From positions 1-56,408 of the forward strand of contig JALOTE010000003.1 of assembly GCA_025458045.1 (NCBI GenBank): a stretch of 56,408 bases of DNA, given 5' to 3'. This document shows positions 29,156-38,402 of the stretch, piece by piece (the stretch's first letter is position 1; every line of letters starts with the position of its first letter). The notes beneath the pieces are model-generated. The model worked only from the letters and a program-made list of their open reading frames with translations. It made no database searches and had not been told where the DNA came from. Both the position numbers and the translations under genes were made by a program. Source of the DNA: Rhizobiaceae bacterium. Its GTDB lineage: Bacteria; Pseudomonadota; Alphaproteobacteria; Rhizobiales; Rhizobiaceae.

Positions 29156-29476
29156 ATGATTGGATCACCCGTTTCCGAAATGCCGCAAACCCCGACCCCC
29201 ATCACTGACGCCATCACCACGCGGCTGACGGAAGCCTTCGCGCCGATACGTTTCGAGGTGATCAATGAGAGCCATATGCATGCCGGGCATCAGGAAAAAT
29301 TCAACGGGCGCGGCGAAACGCATTTCCGTGTCCGCATCGAAAGCGCCGCCTTTGCTGGCAGAAGCCGCGTCGAGCGGCACCGCGCCATCACCGCGCTTCT
29401 GAGAGAGGAAATGGCGGGCGAACTCCACGCGCTGGCCATCGAGGCCGCCGCGCCGGGCGAGCCGACGCGGTGGTGA
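29156..29476 (+). CDS. bolA: BolA-family protein
   Basis: BolA proteins form complexes with monothiol glutaredoxins and iron-sulfur clusters and also act in stress morphology and gene control. The 106-residue product has the class II KH-like fold signature ESHMHAGHQEKFNGRGETHFRV with conserved histidines (segment at about residues 39-60), followed by FAGRSRVERHRAITALLREEM. About 18 residues precede the domain; an internal ATG at 29180 would give a shorter version. It lies alone between gyrB and the CorC gene; in other alphaproteobacteria it is also next to the J-domain/cob genes. Confidence 0.93.
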   Translation: MIGSPVSEMPQTPTPITDAITTRLTEAFAPIRFEVINESHMHAGHQEKFNGRGETHFRVRIESAAFAGRSRVERHRAITALLREEMAGELHALAIEAAAPGEPTRW

Positions 29477-29500
29477 GCAACGCACTGGTGAGGGCAAGCC

Positions 29501-30760
29501 TCACACCGGCTTGATGCGCAGGCGCGCGACGCGGTTCTTGTCTTTCTTCAAGACCGTAATTCGCTTGCCGTGGAAGGTGAACACTTGCTTTTCGTCGGGG
29601 ATCGTCTTCGCCTCATGGATGACGAGGCCGGCGATCGTGTTGAAATCATCGTCCGGCAGGCTCCAGTCCAGCGCGCGGTTGAGGTCACGGATCGGTACAT
29701 TCCCCTCGACAATGACCGAGCCATCAGGCTGCGGCTTCACGCCGGCAACCTCGGTGTCATGCTCGTCGGCGATGTCGCCGACGATCTCCTCGATGATGTC
29801 TTCCAGCGTGACGAGGCCCTCCATCTCACCATACTCGTCCACGACTATGGCCATGTGGGTCTTGCGGCGCAGGAACGCGTTCAACTGTTCCTTGATCGGC
29901 GTGGTGTCCGGCACGAACCAGGGTGGCGTCATGATTTTCGAGATGTCGAGCTTCGCCGCATCATTGCCCGCCGCTGACAACGCGCGCAGCACATCCTTGG
30001 CATGCAGGATGCCGATGATGTTGTCATTGTCCTCGCGCCAGACGGGCATGCGCGTGTAGGGCGAGGCAAGCACCTGCGCGACGATCTCGGCTGGCGTCTC
30101 ATCGGCATCAATCGAGCGCACCTTCGTGCGGTGGATCATCAGATCCGCGACTTCGAGTTCTTCCAGATCGAGCAGACCGCCGAGCCGGTCGCGGTCGGCC
30201 TTCACGAATGAGCCTTCCCGGTGCAGCACTTCCACCGTGCCGCGCAACTCCTCATGGGCCGAGGTGTCGAGCATGTTGGCGTCAAGCCTTATCCCGAACA
30301 GGCCAAGCAGCCCGCGCACGATGGCGTTGGCGACGCTGGAAATGCCGCCAAACAGGAACACGACAGCGCGCACGAAGGGCGAAACGAACAGGGCGAAGCG
30401 CTCCGGCGCGGAGATCGCCCAGCTTTTCGGCAGGATCTCCGACAGGATGACCAGCATCACCGTCACCATGATGGTGGCGTAGACGACGCCCGCGTCACCG
30501 AATAACGCGATCAGGATCGACGTCGTCAGCGAGGCGGCGAGCGTGTTGACAAGATTGTTGCCGACGAGCAGCGCGCCGATCAGCCTGTCCTTCTTCTCCG
30601 TCAACCGCGTGACGAGGGCGGCGCGCGCGTCGCCATTGGCTTCGAGCGCATGCAGCCTAGCCTTGGAGGAGGCTGTCAGTGCTGTTTCCGAACCTGAAAA
30701 CAGGAAGGAAAAGCACAGGCAGACCACCACTCCGGCCGCTGCAATCCACAATTCACCCAT
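29501..30760 (-). CDS. CNNM/CorC-HlyC family transporter with CBS domains
   Basis: The 419-residue protein has an N-terminal DUF21/CNNM membrane domain of about four helices (residues 1-140, with SGSETALTASSKARL and GNNLVNTLAASL), two CBS domains (about 205-330, with MIHRTKVRSIDADE and VDEYGEMEGLVTLEDIIEEIVG) and the C-terminal CorC_HlyC domain. Family members are linked to Mg2+/Co2+ efflux; CBS domains sense adenine nucleotides. It is the third gene of an aroK-aroB-corC run on the minus strand, 63 bases behind aroB. The hemolysin name used in many annotations is historical. Confidence 0.93.
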   Translation of the reverse strand: MGELWIAAAGVVVCLCFSFLFSGSETALTASSKARLHALEANGDARAALVTRLTEKKDRLIGALLVGNNLVNTLAASLTTSILIALFGDAGVVYATIMVTVMLVILSEILPKSWAISAPERFALFVSPFVRAVVFLFGGISSVANAIVRGLLGLFGIRLDANMLDTSAHEELRGTVEVLHREGSFVKADRDRLGGLLDLEELEVADLMIHRTKVRSIDADETPAEIVAQVLASPYTRMPVWREDNDNIIGILHAKDVLRALSAAGNDAAKLDISKIMTPPWFVPDTTPIKEQLNAFLRRKTHMAIVVDEYGEMEGLVTLEDIIEEIVGDIADEHDTEVAGVKPQPDGSVIVEGNVPIRDLNRALDWSLPDDDFNTIAGLVIHEAKTIPDEKQVFTFHGKRITVLKKDKNRVARLRIKPV

Positions 30761-30823
30761 GATCCAGCCTCCGGCTCGATGATGCTACTGGTCAGATTAC
30801 AATGATGGCAGCCAGAATGCCGA

Positions 30824-31975
30824 TCAGGCCGCCGCATTCAACCGCTTGTCGAGAAAAGCCGAAACGGCATCCACTGGCACATCCCTGGCAATGAAGGATT
30901 GGCCGATGCCGCGTGTCAGGATGAAGGTCAGTGCGCCGCGGACAACCTTCTTGTCTTGCGCCATCAGGTCCAGCATGCGCCGCGGCGTCAGTTCCGCCAA
31001 GGCGCGCGCCGCAGCGCTGTTGTGGCCGCCAAGCTCGGCGATGCGGACTGGCAATCCGGCCGCGCGCAGATGCGCATCGACCCGCGCCGCATCGGTCGGT
31101 GCGCAGAGGCCGAGTTCCACTGAAAAGTGATGCGCCATCGACATGCCGATGGCGACGCCCTCGCCATGCACAATCGCTTCGCCATCATAGGAGGCTGCGG
31201 CTTCGATGGCATGGCCGAAGGTGTGGCCGAGGTTGAGCAGCGCGCGGTCGCCCGTCTCGTGCTCGTCGCGCGCCACGACTTCGGCCTTGGCGCGGCAGCT
31301 TTCGGCGATGGCCCGGGCCCGCGCCGCGCCGTCGGCAAACACCGCCGCGCGGTTTTCCTCCAGCCAGGAAAAGAAGTCCGGCCTGTCGATCAGGCCGTAT
31401 TTGACCACTTCCGCATATCCGGCGCGGAATTCGCGCGGGGCAAGTGTTTCCAGCGTGTCGGTGTCGGCGATCACAAGTTTCGGCTGCCAGAATGCGCCGA
31501 TCAGGTTCTTGCCATGGGCTGAATTGATCCCCGTCTTGCCGCCGACCGAACTGTCGACCTGCGCCAGAAGGCTCGTCGGCATCTGGATGAAGGCCATGCC
31601 GCGCCGGACGCTTGCCGCCACAAACCCGGCCAGGTCGCCGATGACGCCGCCGCCAAACGCGATAACGGCATCGCGCCGTTCGAGTTTCGCCGCGATCACC
31701 GCGTCGCAGGCTTCGGCGAAATGGCCGTAGGATTTGGTCTTTTCACCCGCCGGCAGCGTGATGCGCGTGAAGCCGATGCCCGACGCGGCCAGTGACGCTT
31801 CCAGCACCGGCGCATGCAGCGGGCCGACATTCCCGTCAGTGATGATCGCAACGCGTATGCCGGGCAGGCGCGCGGCGATTTCGGTTCCCGCACGCTGCAG
31901 CAGGCCGCCGCCGATCAGGATGTCGTAGCTTCGGTCGCCGAGCGTGACCGGGACGGTTGTCAGGTCCGCGCTCAC
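30824..31975 (-). CDS. aroB: 3-Dehydroquinate synthase
   Basis: AroB turns DAHP into 3-dehydroquinate, the second step of the shikimate pathway, using NAD+ and a divalent metal. The NAD-binding GGGVIGDLAGFVA, the metal-binding Glu in the ARAGYAEVVKYGLI segment, and the two His of NLGHTFGHAIEA and VHGEGVAIGM are all present (383 residues). The GTG start at 31975 overlaps the aroK stop (GTGA), so the two are translationally coupled. The product ends in a short Ala-rich tail. Confidence 0.96.
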   Translation of the reverse strand: MSADLTTVPVTLGDRSYDILIGGGLLQRAGTEIAARLPGIRVAIITDGNVGPLHAPVLEASLAASGIGFTRITLPAGEKTKSYGHFAEACDAVIAAKLERRDAVIAFGGGVIGDLAGFVAASVRRGMAFIQMPTSLLAQVDSSVGGKTGINSAHGKNLIGAFWQPKLVIADTDTLETLAPREFRAGYAEVVKYGLIDRPDFFSWLEENRAAVFADGAARARAIAESCRAKAEVVARDEHETGDRALLNLGHTFGHAIEAAASYDGEAIVHGEGVAIGMSMAHHFSVELGLCAPTDAARVDAHLRAAGLPVRIAELGGHNSAAARALAELTPRRMLDLMAQDKKVVRGALTFILTRGIGQSFIARDVPVDAVSAFLDKRLNAAA

Positions 31976-32589
31976 GATACGGTCGCGGCGCTGGCGAGGC
32001 GGGTCTCCGCATCCTGTTCCAGCCAGTTGCGCAAGGCCTCCACCACTTCGGCGGCCATCACGTCCTTCTTCTCGTTGCGCGAAACAACGCGGATCGGCGC
32101 TTCGGCATAGACCGGGTAGCGCTTGTCCATCAGCGCGCGCATCGTGCCTTCCGGGTCATCGTTTTGCAGAAGCGGCCGCGTTTCGCGGCGGCCGACGCGC
32201 TCCATCAGCACGTTCAATTCGGCGTCAAGCCAGATGGCGATGCCGCGCTCCTGCACGGCGGCGCGGATGTCCGCATTCATGAACGCGCCGCCGCCGGTGG
32301 AAATCACGCGGGGGCCGTCATTCATCAGGCGCAGCATCACGCGCTGCTCCAAAGCGCGGAACTCCGGCTCCCCATATTTGGCAAACAGGTCCTTCACCGA
32401 CATGTGCGCGGCCGCCTCGATCTCGGCGTCAGAGTCATAGAAGTCGACATCCAGCACCTGCGCCAGCTTGCGGCCGATGGTCGATTTGCCCGAGCCCATC
32501 AGGCCCACCAGCACGACCGGCCGCTTGCCGATCAATCCGCGGATGATGCGTGCGCTGTTGGCAACCCAGGCCAGTTCCGTCGTATCCAT
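31972..32589 (-). CDS. aroK: Shikimate kinase
   Basis: AroK phosphorylates shikimate at the 3-OH. The Walker A GLMGSGKST is at about residues 29-37, the shikimate-binding DSDAEIE (D-x-D) follows near residue 53, and the GGGAF and ERVGRRETRPLL lid segments are present. The ATG at 32589 follows GAGGGG with eight bases between; it gives 205 residues. The N terminus carries about 25 extra residues before the P-loop, which is usual in rhizobia. It is the first gene of the aroK-aroB-corC operon and divergent from the small membrane-protein gene. Confidence 0.95.
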   Translation of the reverse strand: MDTTELAWVANSARIIRGLIGKRPVVLVGLMGSGKSTIGRKLAQVLDVDFYDSDAEIEAAAHMSVKDLFAKYGEPEFRALEQRVMLRLMNDGPRVISTGGGAFMNADIRAAVQERGIAIWLDAELNVLMERVGRRETRPLLQNDDPEGTMRALMDKRYPVYAEAPIRVVSRNEKKDVMAAEVVEALRNWLEQDAETRLASAATVS

Positions 32590-32722
32590 GTGAAGCACCC
32601 CTCAAGGCCAGCGCTTTCACAATGATTGGCAGGCAAGGTCAAGCTGCAATGCTTGCGCGTATGGCATCTGCGCCGCATAAGCGATGCTCTCCCGTCCCGT
32701 AACGCGCTGAAACCCGTGTGCC

Positions 32723-32866
32723 ATGCCGACGTTGACCCGCCTCATTGTGGCACTCGCCCTTGTCACGGCCTGCTTTTACGGCGCGGTCTATGCGATTGCC
32801 AATTTCGTGGATCCGCCGCAGCGCGAGATCACGGTGCCGGTGCAACTGCCCGGCAGCGATGGTTGA
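32723..32866 (+). CDS. Small single-helix membrane protein
   Basis: A 47-residue product starts at ATG 32723 and ends at TGA 32864-32866. It has one hydrophobic helix (LIVALALVTACFYGAVYAI) and a short hydrophilic tail beginning NFVDPPQREITV. Short proteins of this form, with the helix and a conserved VxPxQREI-type tail, occur just upstream of xerD in other rhizobia and are often misannotated as histidine kinase; I recall this pattern but could not check it. GGAGAAGG behind it serves xerD. The function is unknown. Confidence 0.6.
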   Translation: MPTLTRLIVALALVTACFYGAVYAIANFVDPPQREITVPVQLPGSDG

Positions 32867-32884
32867 CGGAGAAGGCTGATCCCC

Positions 32885-33796
32885 ATGCGTGACCGCGACG
32901 CCATCGAGAGCTTCCTTGAAATGATGAGCGCCGAGCGCGGCGCGTCCCAAAACACGCTCGACGCTTACCGGCGCGACCTTGAGGAGGCGGCGACCGGTCT
33001 GGGCAAAGGCGCATCCGGCCTGATGGGTGCGAACCGCGATGAACTGGAACAGCTTGCGCAGGGCATGGCCAAAGCCGGGCTTGCGCCCGCCACGCGGCGG
33101 CGCAGGCTTTCAAGCCTGAGGCAGTTCTACCGCTTCCTGTTTTCCGACAATCTGCGCGGTGACAACCCGACGGCGACGCTCGCCTCACCCGCCAAGGCGC
33201 GCAGCCTGCCGAAAACGTTGAGCATGGGCGATGTGACAGCCTTGCTGACGCGGGCGGAACTGGAAGCACGCGACAGTCTTGCGGGCTTGCGGCTGCATGC
33301 GCTGGTGGAAACGCTGTACGCCACGGGACTGCGCGTGTCGGAGCTTGTGGCGCTGCCTGTGCGCGTGGCGCGCGGTTCGGCCGACCTCTTCATCGTGCGC
33401 GGCAAGGGCGGCAAGGACAGGATGCTGCCGCTCACCGGCCCGGCGCGCGCCGCCGTGCAGGCGTGGCTCGCACAGATCGACCCGGACGGCATGACGCATG
33501 AGGCGGCCCCCTTGTTTCCAGCCGATGGCGCATCCGGCCATTTGTCACGCCAGGTGTTTGCGCGCGAGTTGAAAGGGCTTGCCGCACGTGCCGGGCTTGC
33601 CGCCGCCGATCTGTCGCCGCATGTGCTGCGCCATGCCTTTGCAACGCATCTGCTGGAAAACGGCGCGGATTTGCGCGTGGTGCAGCAATTGCTCGGCCAT
33701 GCCGACATTTCCACCACGCAGATCTACACGCACGTGCTGGCAGAACGTCTGGCCGCGCTGGTCAAGTCGCATCATCCGCTGGCGCGCGACGGGTGA
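32885..33796 (+). CDS. xerD: Tyrosine recombinase XerD
   Basis: XerD resolves chromosome dimers at dif with XerC. The 303-residue protein has an N-terminal SAM-like core-binding domain (about 1-95) and the catalytic domain. The active-site residues are all present: Arg150 ([10 protein letters not shown]), a Lys of the GKGGKDR beta-hairpin (174/177), His246-x-x-Arg249 in SPHVLRH, His272 (LGHADIS) and the nucleophile Tyr281 (IYTHV). Neighbours aroK and accA are the usual alphaproteobacterial context, so this is the housekeeping recombinase and not a phage integrase. A ribosome binding site GGAGAAGG lies 10 bases upstream. Confidence 0.93.
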   Translation: MRDRDAIESFLEMMSAERGASQNTLDAYRRDLEEAATGLGKGASGLMGANRDELEQLAQGMAKAGLAPATRRRRLSSLRQFYRFLFSDNLRGDNPTATLASPAKARSLPKTLSMGDVTALLTRAELEARDSLAGLRLHALVETLYATGLRVSELVALPVRVARGSADLFIVRGKGGKDRMLPLTGPARAAVQAWLAQIDPDGMTHEAAPLFPADGASGHLSRQVFARELKGLAARAGLAAADLSPHVLRHAFATHLLENGADLRVVQQLLGHADISTTQIYTHVLAERLAALVKSHHPLARDG

Positions 33797-33867
33797 GCGG
33801 GCCGTTCGGCTTGCACGCGCGCGCCGCGCCGCTTATGTGAGCGCAAAACTTGAAGAGAGGCCCGCGC

Positions 33868-34821
33868 GTGGCTTACCAATATCTCGATTTCGAGAAGCCC
33901 GTCTCCGACATTGACGGCAAAATCCTTGAACTGAAGACCATGAGCGCGGGCTCAAGCGAGGTTGATCTCGATGCCGAGATCAAACGGCTTGAAAAGAAGT
34001 CCAAGGAGACGCTCGCCGAAATCTACAAGGCATTGACGCCCTGGCAGAAGGCGCAGGTTGCCCGCCACGCCGACAGGCCGCATTGCAACGACTACATTTC
34101 GGGCCTCGTCACCGACTTCCAGCCGCTCGCCGGTGACCGCAATTTCGCCGAGGACGCGGCGATTGTCGCGGGGTTCGGGCGGTTCCGTGGCCAGTCTGTG
34201 GCGATCATCGGTCAGGAAAAGGGAGCCGACACCGCATCGCGCCTCAAGCACAATTTCGGCATGGCCAAGCCCGAAGGCTACCGCAAGGCCGTGCGCATCA
34301 TGGACATGGCCGACCGGTTCCAGATCCCGGTCGTGACGCTGGTGGATACGGCAGGCGCTTACCCCGGGCTGGACGCCGAAGCGCGCGGACAGGCCGAGGC
34401 GATCGCGCGCGCCACGCAGGCCTGCCTCAACCTGAAGGTGCCGGTGGTTTCCGTCATCATCGGCGAGGGGGGCTCCGGCGGCGCGATCGCAATTGCGACA
34501 GCCAACCGCGTCCACATGCTGGAACATGCGATTTACTCGGTCATCTCGCCGGAGGGTGCCGCCTCGATACTGTGGCGGGATTCCACACGGGCCAAGGATG
34601 CGGCGCAATCGATGAAGATCACCGCGCAGGACCTGCTGCAACTGAAGATCATCGACGGCATCATTCCCGAACCGCAGGGCGGCGCGCACCGGGACAAGGC
34701 TGCCGCCATCGATGCGACGGGCCGTGCCATCGACTCCGCCTTGCGCGAATTGCTTGCCTCAGGCACCGATTTGCGCGAGGCACGCCGTGCCAAGTTCCTC
34801 GATATCGGCCGTTCGCTTTGA
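33868..34821 (+). CDS. accA: Acetyl-CoA carboxylase carboxyltransferase, alpha subunit
   Basis: AccA with AccD transfers the carboxyl group from carboxybiotin to acetyl-CoA in fatty acid synthesis. The GTG at 33868 follows GAGAGG with eight bases between and gives YQYLDFEKP as the N terminus, as in rhizobial homologues; a TTG at 33850 is upstream. The crotonase-fold core has the segments [19 protein letters not shown] and [16 protein letters not shown] (oxyanion-type glycines). The length of 317 residues is normal. accD is not in the window. Confidence 0.96.
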   Translation: MAYQYLDFEKPVSDIDGKILELKTMSAGSSEVDLDAEIKRLEKKSKETLAEIYKALTPWQKAQVARHADRPHCNDYISGLVTDFQPLAGDRNFAEDAAIVAGFGRFRGQSVAIIGQEKGADTASRLKHNFGMAKPEGYRKAVRIMDMADRFQIPVVTLVDTAGAYPGLDAEARGQAEAIARATQACLNLKVPVVSVIIGEGGSGGAIAIATANRVHMLEHAIYSVISPEGAASILWRDSTRAKDAAQSMKITAQDLLQLKIIDGIIPEPQGGAHRDKAAAIDATGRAIDSALRELLASGTDLREARRAKFLDIGRSL

Positions 34822-34964
34822 GCGCCGCCACGCGTCGGCCATAATTCGGCCTTCGCGGTTTGATTCGGGTGGGGTGGCCGCAGGCACATGTCCCGCTAAG
34901 CGTTTTTCAATGTTCGTTGGGCAAAACCATCTGACCAAGGGTTTGTAAAGGTTAACGTCGTCCC

Positions 34965-36347
34965 ATGCGTCCGGCCAATCTCATCCGCATCGTTCTGGCT
35001 TTTGTGGCGGCGCTGTTTCTGGCGGCCTGCCAGGATGCGGATTTCGACGATCTGGCCCCAAAGGCGCAGAAGGATCTGCCGGAACGCATCCTGCGCGAAA
35101 TGCGCGCGCAAGGCATGACGCGGCAATCGCCCATCGCCATCCGCATCTTCAAGGAAGAAAATGTCCTTGAAGTGTGGAAGCGCGCCTCCAATGGCCGCTA
35201 CGCCAAGATTGCGGACTATGAAATCTGCAAATGGTCGGGCGAATTGGGACCGAAATTTGTTGAAGGGGACCGCCAGGCACCTGAGGGGTTTTACGCCATC
35301 ACGCCTGGCCAGATGAACCCCAACTCGAAATATCATCTGGCGTTCAACACCGGCTTTCCCAACGCGTTTGACCGCGCCAACGGCCGCTATGGCACGCATC
35401 TGATGGTGCATGGCGCCTGCTCGTCGGCCGGCTGCTACTCCATGACCGATCCGCAGATGGAAGAAATCTTCGCATTCGCCCGCTTCGCCTTCAATGGCGG
35501 GCAGAAAAGCTTCCAGATGCAGGCCTTCCCGTTCCGGATGACGCCGGAGAACATGGCGCGTTACCGCAACGATCCGAACTACGCATTCTGGCAGAACCTG
35601 AAAGAAGGCTACGACCTGTTCGAACTGACCAAGGTTCCGCCACGTGTCGGTGTCTGCGACAAGAAATACACATTCGCGGCCGGTGTGACCTCCGGTGACG
35701 CTCCGATGGAAGCCTGCAAGCCTGATGAAAACCCGCCGGCGCTGGCTGCCGCGCTGCAATCCTACAAGGCGGATTTCAACGCCGAGATGACGGCGGCCAT
35801 CGAAAAGAAGTCGTATGCGCCCCCCGCACCCTCTGTCCTTGGGCTGAAGGAAGCAAAGCTTGTCGCCGATTGGTCGAAGCGACGCAATCGCGGCGAGACC
35901 GTGTCGCGCGAGCCGCCGAAACTTGGCCCCGACGGCGCGCCGGTGGACGTCGCCGCCAAGCCGCAATCTGCCGCACCCGCAGCAGGGACGGAGCCCGCAC
36001 CCGATGCCGTGCGATTTGGCGGCGGCGAGATGGCAACAACCGTCGCCGCCATCGAGGAAACCAACCGCGCTGGCGCTCCGGCGGCAGGGGTTGCGCCCGT
36101 GACTGCCGCCGACACCGGGCAGGTCCAGACAAGGGAAGCCCAGCCGCAGGCTGCGACAGGGGCTACGGCAGGCCGCGTCGGCACGGGTGAACCCACCGCC
36201 GCGCCGACTGTGGACCGCGCAACGGCTGCCGATGGAACACCCATACCGCAACCCAATCCGGATGCGGGATCGCTCACAGCCTCGACCGGCGCGCCGCTCC
36301 CCTTCGAGCAGAAGAAGAAACCGTGGTGGAAGGTCTGGGGCGGCTGA
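34965..36347 (+). CDS. L,D-transpeptidase lipoprotein with Pro/Ala-rich tail
   Basis: The 460-residue protein starts with a lipoprotein signal ending in the lipobox LAAC (Cys22). The YkuD catalytic domain (about residues 55-160) ends with HGACSSAGC, with the nucleophile Cys157 and its His149. L,D-transpeptidases make 3-3 crosslinks in peptidoglycan or attach proteins to it. A soluble conserved domain follows to about residue 280, and the last 160 residues are Ala/Pro/Thr-rich and disordered, ending in the basic KKKPWWKVWGG. A TTAAC half-site lies close upstream (34943). Its stop overlaps the ATG of the next gene by one base. Confidence 0.92.
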   Translation: MRPANLIRIVLAFVAALFLAACQDADFDDLAPKAQKDLPERILREMRAQGMTRQSPIAIRIFKEENVLEVWKRASNGRYAKIADYEICKWSGELGPKFVEGDRQAPEGFYAITPGQMNPNSKYHLAFNTGFPNAFDRANGRYGTHLMVHGACSSAGCYSMTDPQMEEIFAFARFAFNGGQKSFQMQAFPFRMTPENMARYRNDPNYAFWQNLKEGYDLFELTKVPPRVGVCDKKYTFAAGVTSGDAPMEACKPDENPPALAAALQSYKADFNAEMTAAIEKKSYAPPAPSVLGLKEAKLVADWSKRRNRGETVSREPPKLGPDGAPVDVAAKPQSAAPAAGTEPAPDAVRFGGGEMATTVAAIEETNRAGAPAAGVAPVTAADTGQVQTREAQPQAATGATAGRVGTGEPTAAPTVDRATAADGTPIPQPNPDAGSLTASTGAPLPFEQKKKPWWKVWGG

Positions 36348-36607
36348 TGGTGGATGCCGCAGCACCAAGCTCCGACATTGCGGAAACCTATGATCTGCGC
36401 GGACTCAACTGCCCGTTGCCTGTGCTGAAGGCGCGCCGCCGCCTGCTCGACATGGCCCCCGGCGCTTTCCTGTGGGTGGAAACAACCGACCCGCTCGCCG
36501 TCATCGACATCCCGCATTTCTGCCGCGAGGCCGGGCATGAGCTTGTCCGGACGGATGCCGTGCAAGGCGGCCACCGGTTCCTGATCAAGAAGGCGAATGA
36601 CGCTTGA
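36347..36607 (+). CDS. TusA-like sulfurtransferase
   Basis: The 86-residue protein has the SirA/TusA fold with the C-P-x-P motif LRGLNCPLPVLKAR, in which Cys22 is the sulfur-carrying residue. Family members carry persulfide sulfur for tRNA thiolation, molybdenum cofactor or sulfur oxidation. The ATG at 36347 overlaps the L,D-transpeptidase stop, so the two are translationally coupled; a GTG at 36323 is also in frame. The role here cannot be told from the sequence. Confidence 0.87.
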   Translation: MVDAAAPSSDIAETYDLRGLNCPLPVLKARRRLLDMAPGAFLWVETTDPLAVIDIPHFCREAGHELVRTDAVQGGHRFLIKKANDA

Positions 36608-36706
36608 TGCGCTGAAAAACCGGCGTTTTGTGTCGCGCCGACCTGCCTTTGCCGGCGCGCCTTGCGATTCGTCGATCTGCAATCCGCCGCTCGTTTTTCG
36701 CTCCGC

Positions 36707-37744
36707 TCACTCCCCGTCGAACAACCCGGCCTGAACGGCGACCATGTTTAACGGCGGCTCAAGCCCCATGTGCTTCCAGGCGTGCCCGGTCAGCACGCGG
36801 CCGCGCGGGGTGCGCTGGATGAATGCCTGCTGCAACAGGTAGGGCTCGACAATGTCCTCGATGGCGTCGCGCGGTTCGGACAGGGCGGCCGCGATCGTCT
36901 CGATGCCGACAGGGCCGCCGGAAAAACCGTTGGCGATCACGTTCAGATAGCGTCTGTCCAGCGCGTCGAGGCCGATGGCGTCCACGTCCAGCCGGGTCAG
37001 CGCCGCATCGGCGACGGCGCGTGTGACGGTTGGCGCACGCTCAACCTCGGCAAAATCCCGCACGCGGCGCAGCAGTCGCCCGGCGATGCGTGGCGTGCCG
37101 CGCGCGCGCCGCGCAATCTCAAGCGCGCCATCATCCGCCATGGCCAGCCCCATGATACGCGCGCCGCGCCGCACGATGCGCTCCAGTTCCGGCACGGTGT
37201 AGAATTCGAGGCGCACCGGAATGCCGAACCGGTCACGCAGCGGCGTGGTCAACAGGCCCAACCGCGTGGTGGCGGCAACAAGCGTGAACTTGGCCAATTC
37301 GATTTTCACCGAGCGGGCCGCCGGGCCTTCACCGATGATCAGGTCCAACTGGTAATCCTCCATCGCCGGGTAGAGGATCTCCTCCACCGCCGGTGACAGG
37401 CGGTGGATCTCGTCGATGAACAAGACATCGCGCTCTTCAAGATTGGTGAGAAGCGCGGCGAGATCGCCAGCCTTGGCAATCACCGGGCCGGAAGTGGAGC
37501 GGAAATTCACGCCCAATTCGCGCGCCATGATTTGTGCCAGCGTGGTCTTGCCCAGTCCCGGCGGGCCGACAAACAGCACATGGTCCAAGGCTTCGGCCCG
37601 CGTGCGCGCCGCCTCGATGAACACTTTCAGATTGGCACGCGCCGCTTCCTGCCCGACAAACTCGTCAAGCGCCTGCGGCCGGAGCGAGCCGTCGGCATCC
37701 TCGCCGCGCTTTTCAGCCGAAATCAGCCGCCGCCCGTCGCTCAT
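36707..37744 (-). CDS. ruvB: Holliday junction helicase RuvB
   Basis: RuvB is the hexameric AAA+ motor that moves Holliday junctions with RuvA. The Walker [11 protein letters not shown] is at about residues 63-72, the Walker [10 protein letters not shown] near 110, the sensor I ATTRLG near 156, and the arginine finger region and C-terminal winged helix follow (345 residues). The ATG at 37744 overlaps the stop of the PIN-domain gene by four bases (ATGA). It is separated from ruvA by an AbrB/PIN pair, which is not usual for the ruvCAB operon. Confidence 0.96.
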   Translation of the reverse strand: MSDGRRLISAEKRGEDADGSLRPQALDEFVGQEAARANLKVFIEAARTRAEALDHVLFVGPPGLGKTTLAQIMARELGVNFRSTSGPVIAKAGDLAALLTNLEERDVLFIDEIHRLSPAVEEILYPAMEDYQLDLIIGEGPAARSVKIELAKFTLVAATTRLGLLTTPLRDRFGIPVRLEFYTVPELERIVRRGARIMGLAMADDGALEIARRARGTPRIAGRLLRRVRDFAEVERAPTVTRAVADAALTRLDVDAIGLDALDRRYLNVIANGFSGGPVGIETIAAALSEPRDAIEDIVEPYLLQQAFIQRTPRGRVLTGHAWKHMGLEPPLNMVAVQAGLFDGE

Positions 37745-38139
37745 GCGAGCAGCACCATGCCGGGGACATGCGACGCGGCCCTCTTGTCAAACGTCAACGT
37801 GTGCGAACAACCGGACGCGGCATTGGTTCGGGCAATCACAACATCGAAGAAATCTGCATGCTCGGACTGAAACCAGCCCGAGACATCACCACTTCCCAAC
37901 GTGGCAGGCACCCGGAATTCCAAGGTCTCGGACAGATCGCGCACCATTTGGCGGGCGGCGGGCCTATCGAGACCGACCCTCCGCTCCAAGACCCAGACGG
38001 TCTCTGTCAACACCAGTGGATTGAGAAAATACGGTCCGTCCATTTCAGCGCGGTCAATCAACGCCATCACCCGATTGAACTGGTGCTCATCGTCGCGCAC
38101 CAGAAGCCGGATGAGCACATTTGTGTCAACGCCGATCAA
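37741..38139 (-). CDS. vapC: PIN-domain ribonuclease toxin (VapC-like)
   Basis: The 132-residue protein is a PIN-domain RNase of the VapC type. The four acidic metal-binding positions are present: Asp5 (VDTNVL), Glu46 (LTETVW), Asp96/Asp99 (ADFFDVVIA) and Asp118 (TFDKRA), so it should be active. I use the TTG at 38139, which starts right at the first PIN strand and overlaps the antitoxin gene by 14 bases; starts further upstream lie inside the antitoxin frame. The stop overlaps the ruvB start (ATGA). Its toxicity is presumably held by the AbrB-type partner. RNA target unknown. Confidence 0.87.
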   Translation of the reverse strand: MIGVDTNVLIRLLVRDDEHQFNRVMALIDRAEMDGPYFLNPLVLTETVWVLERRVGLDRPAARQMVRDLSETLEFRVPATLGSGDVSGWFQSEHADFFDVVIARTNAASGCSHTLTFDKRAASHVPGMVLLA

Positions 38140-38389
38140 GACCGCCCTCGCTGCGCCCGATGATCCCTTCAGCAACTGCCAAATCGATCTCCTCAACAGT
38201 CAGCGGCTTGCGCGTTGGATCATGCAGAACGCCGGCGAATTCCCGGGCGCTGCGGCGCCGATCAAGCGTCACGACCCCGTCCAGGATTTCGTACCGGACC
38301 ATGTCACCCGGCTTGACGCCCAACACATCCCGAATCTCCGCCGGAATGGTCGTCTGTCCTTTGGCTGTCACTCTGGAATGAACAATCAT
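38126..38389 (-). CDS. vapB: AbrB/MazE-type antitoxin (VapB-like)
   Basis: The 87-residue protein has an N-terminal SpoVT/AbrB swapped-hairpin DNA-binding domain, VTAKGQTTIPAEIRDVLGVK with GDMVRYEI following, and an acidic C-terminal tail (LTVEEIDLAVAEGII) that probably wraps around the PIN toxin. The ATG at 38389 is used; a GTG at 38398 is closer to the ribosome binding site AAGGAG and may be the true start. It overlaps the toxin gene by 14 bases, as expected for a coupled antitoxin-toxin pair. The operator in front of it indicates autoregulation. Confidence 0.87.
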   Translation of the reverse strand: MIVHSRVTAKGQTTIPAEIRDVLGVKPGDMVRYEILDGVVTLDRRRSAREFAGVLHDPTRKPLTVEEIDLAVAEGIIGRSEGGLDRR

Positions 38390-38402
38390 TGCGATCACCA
38401 AA

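Noticed and set aside
32885-33796. Tyrosine recombinase as sign of a mobile element
   Set aside because: The neighbours (aroK, accA) and length match housekeeping XerD; no attachment-site repeats or phage genes are near.
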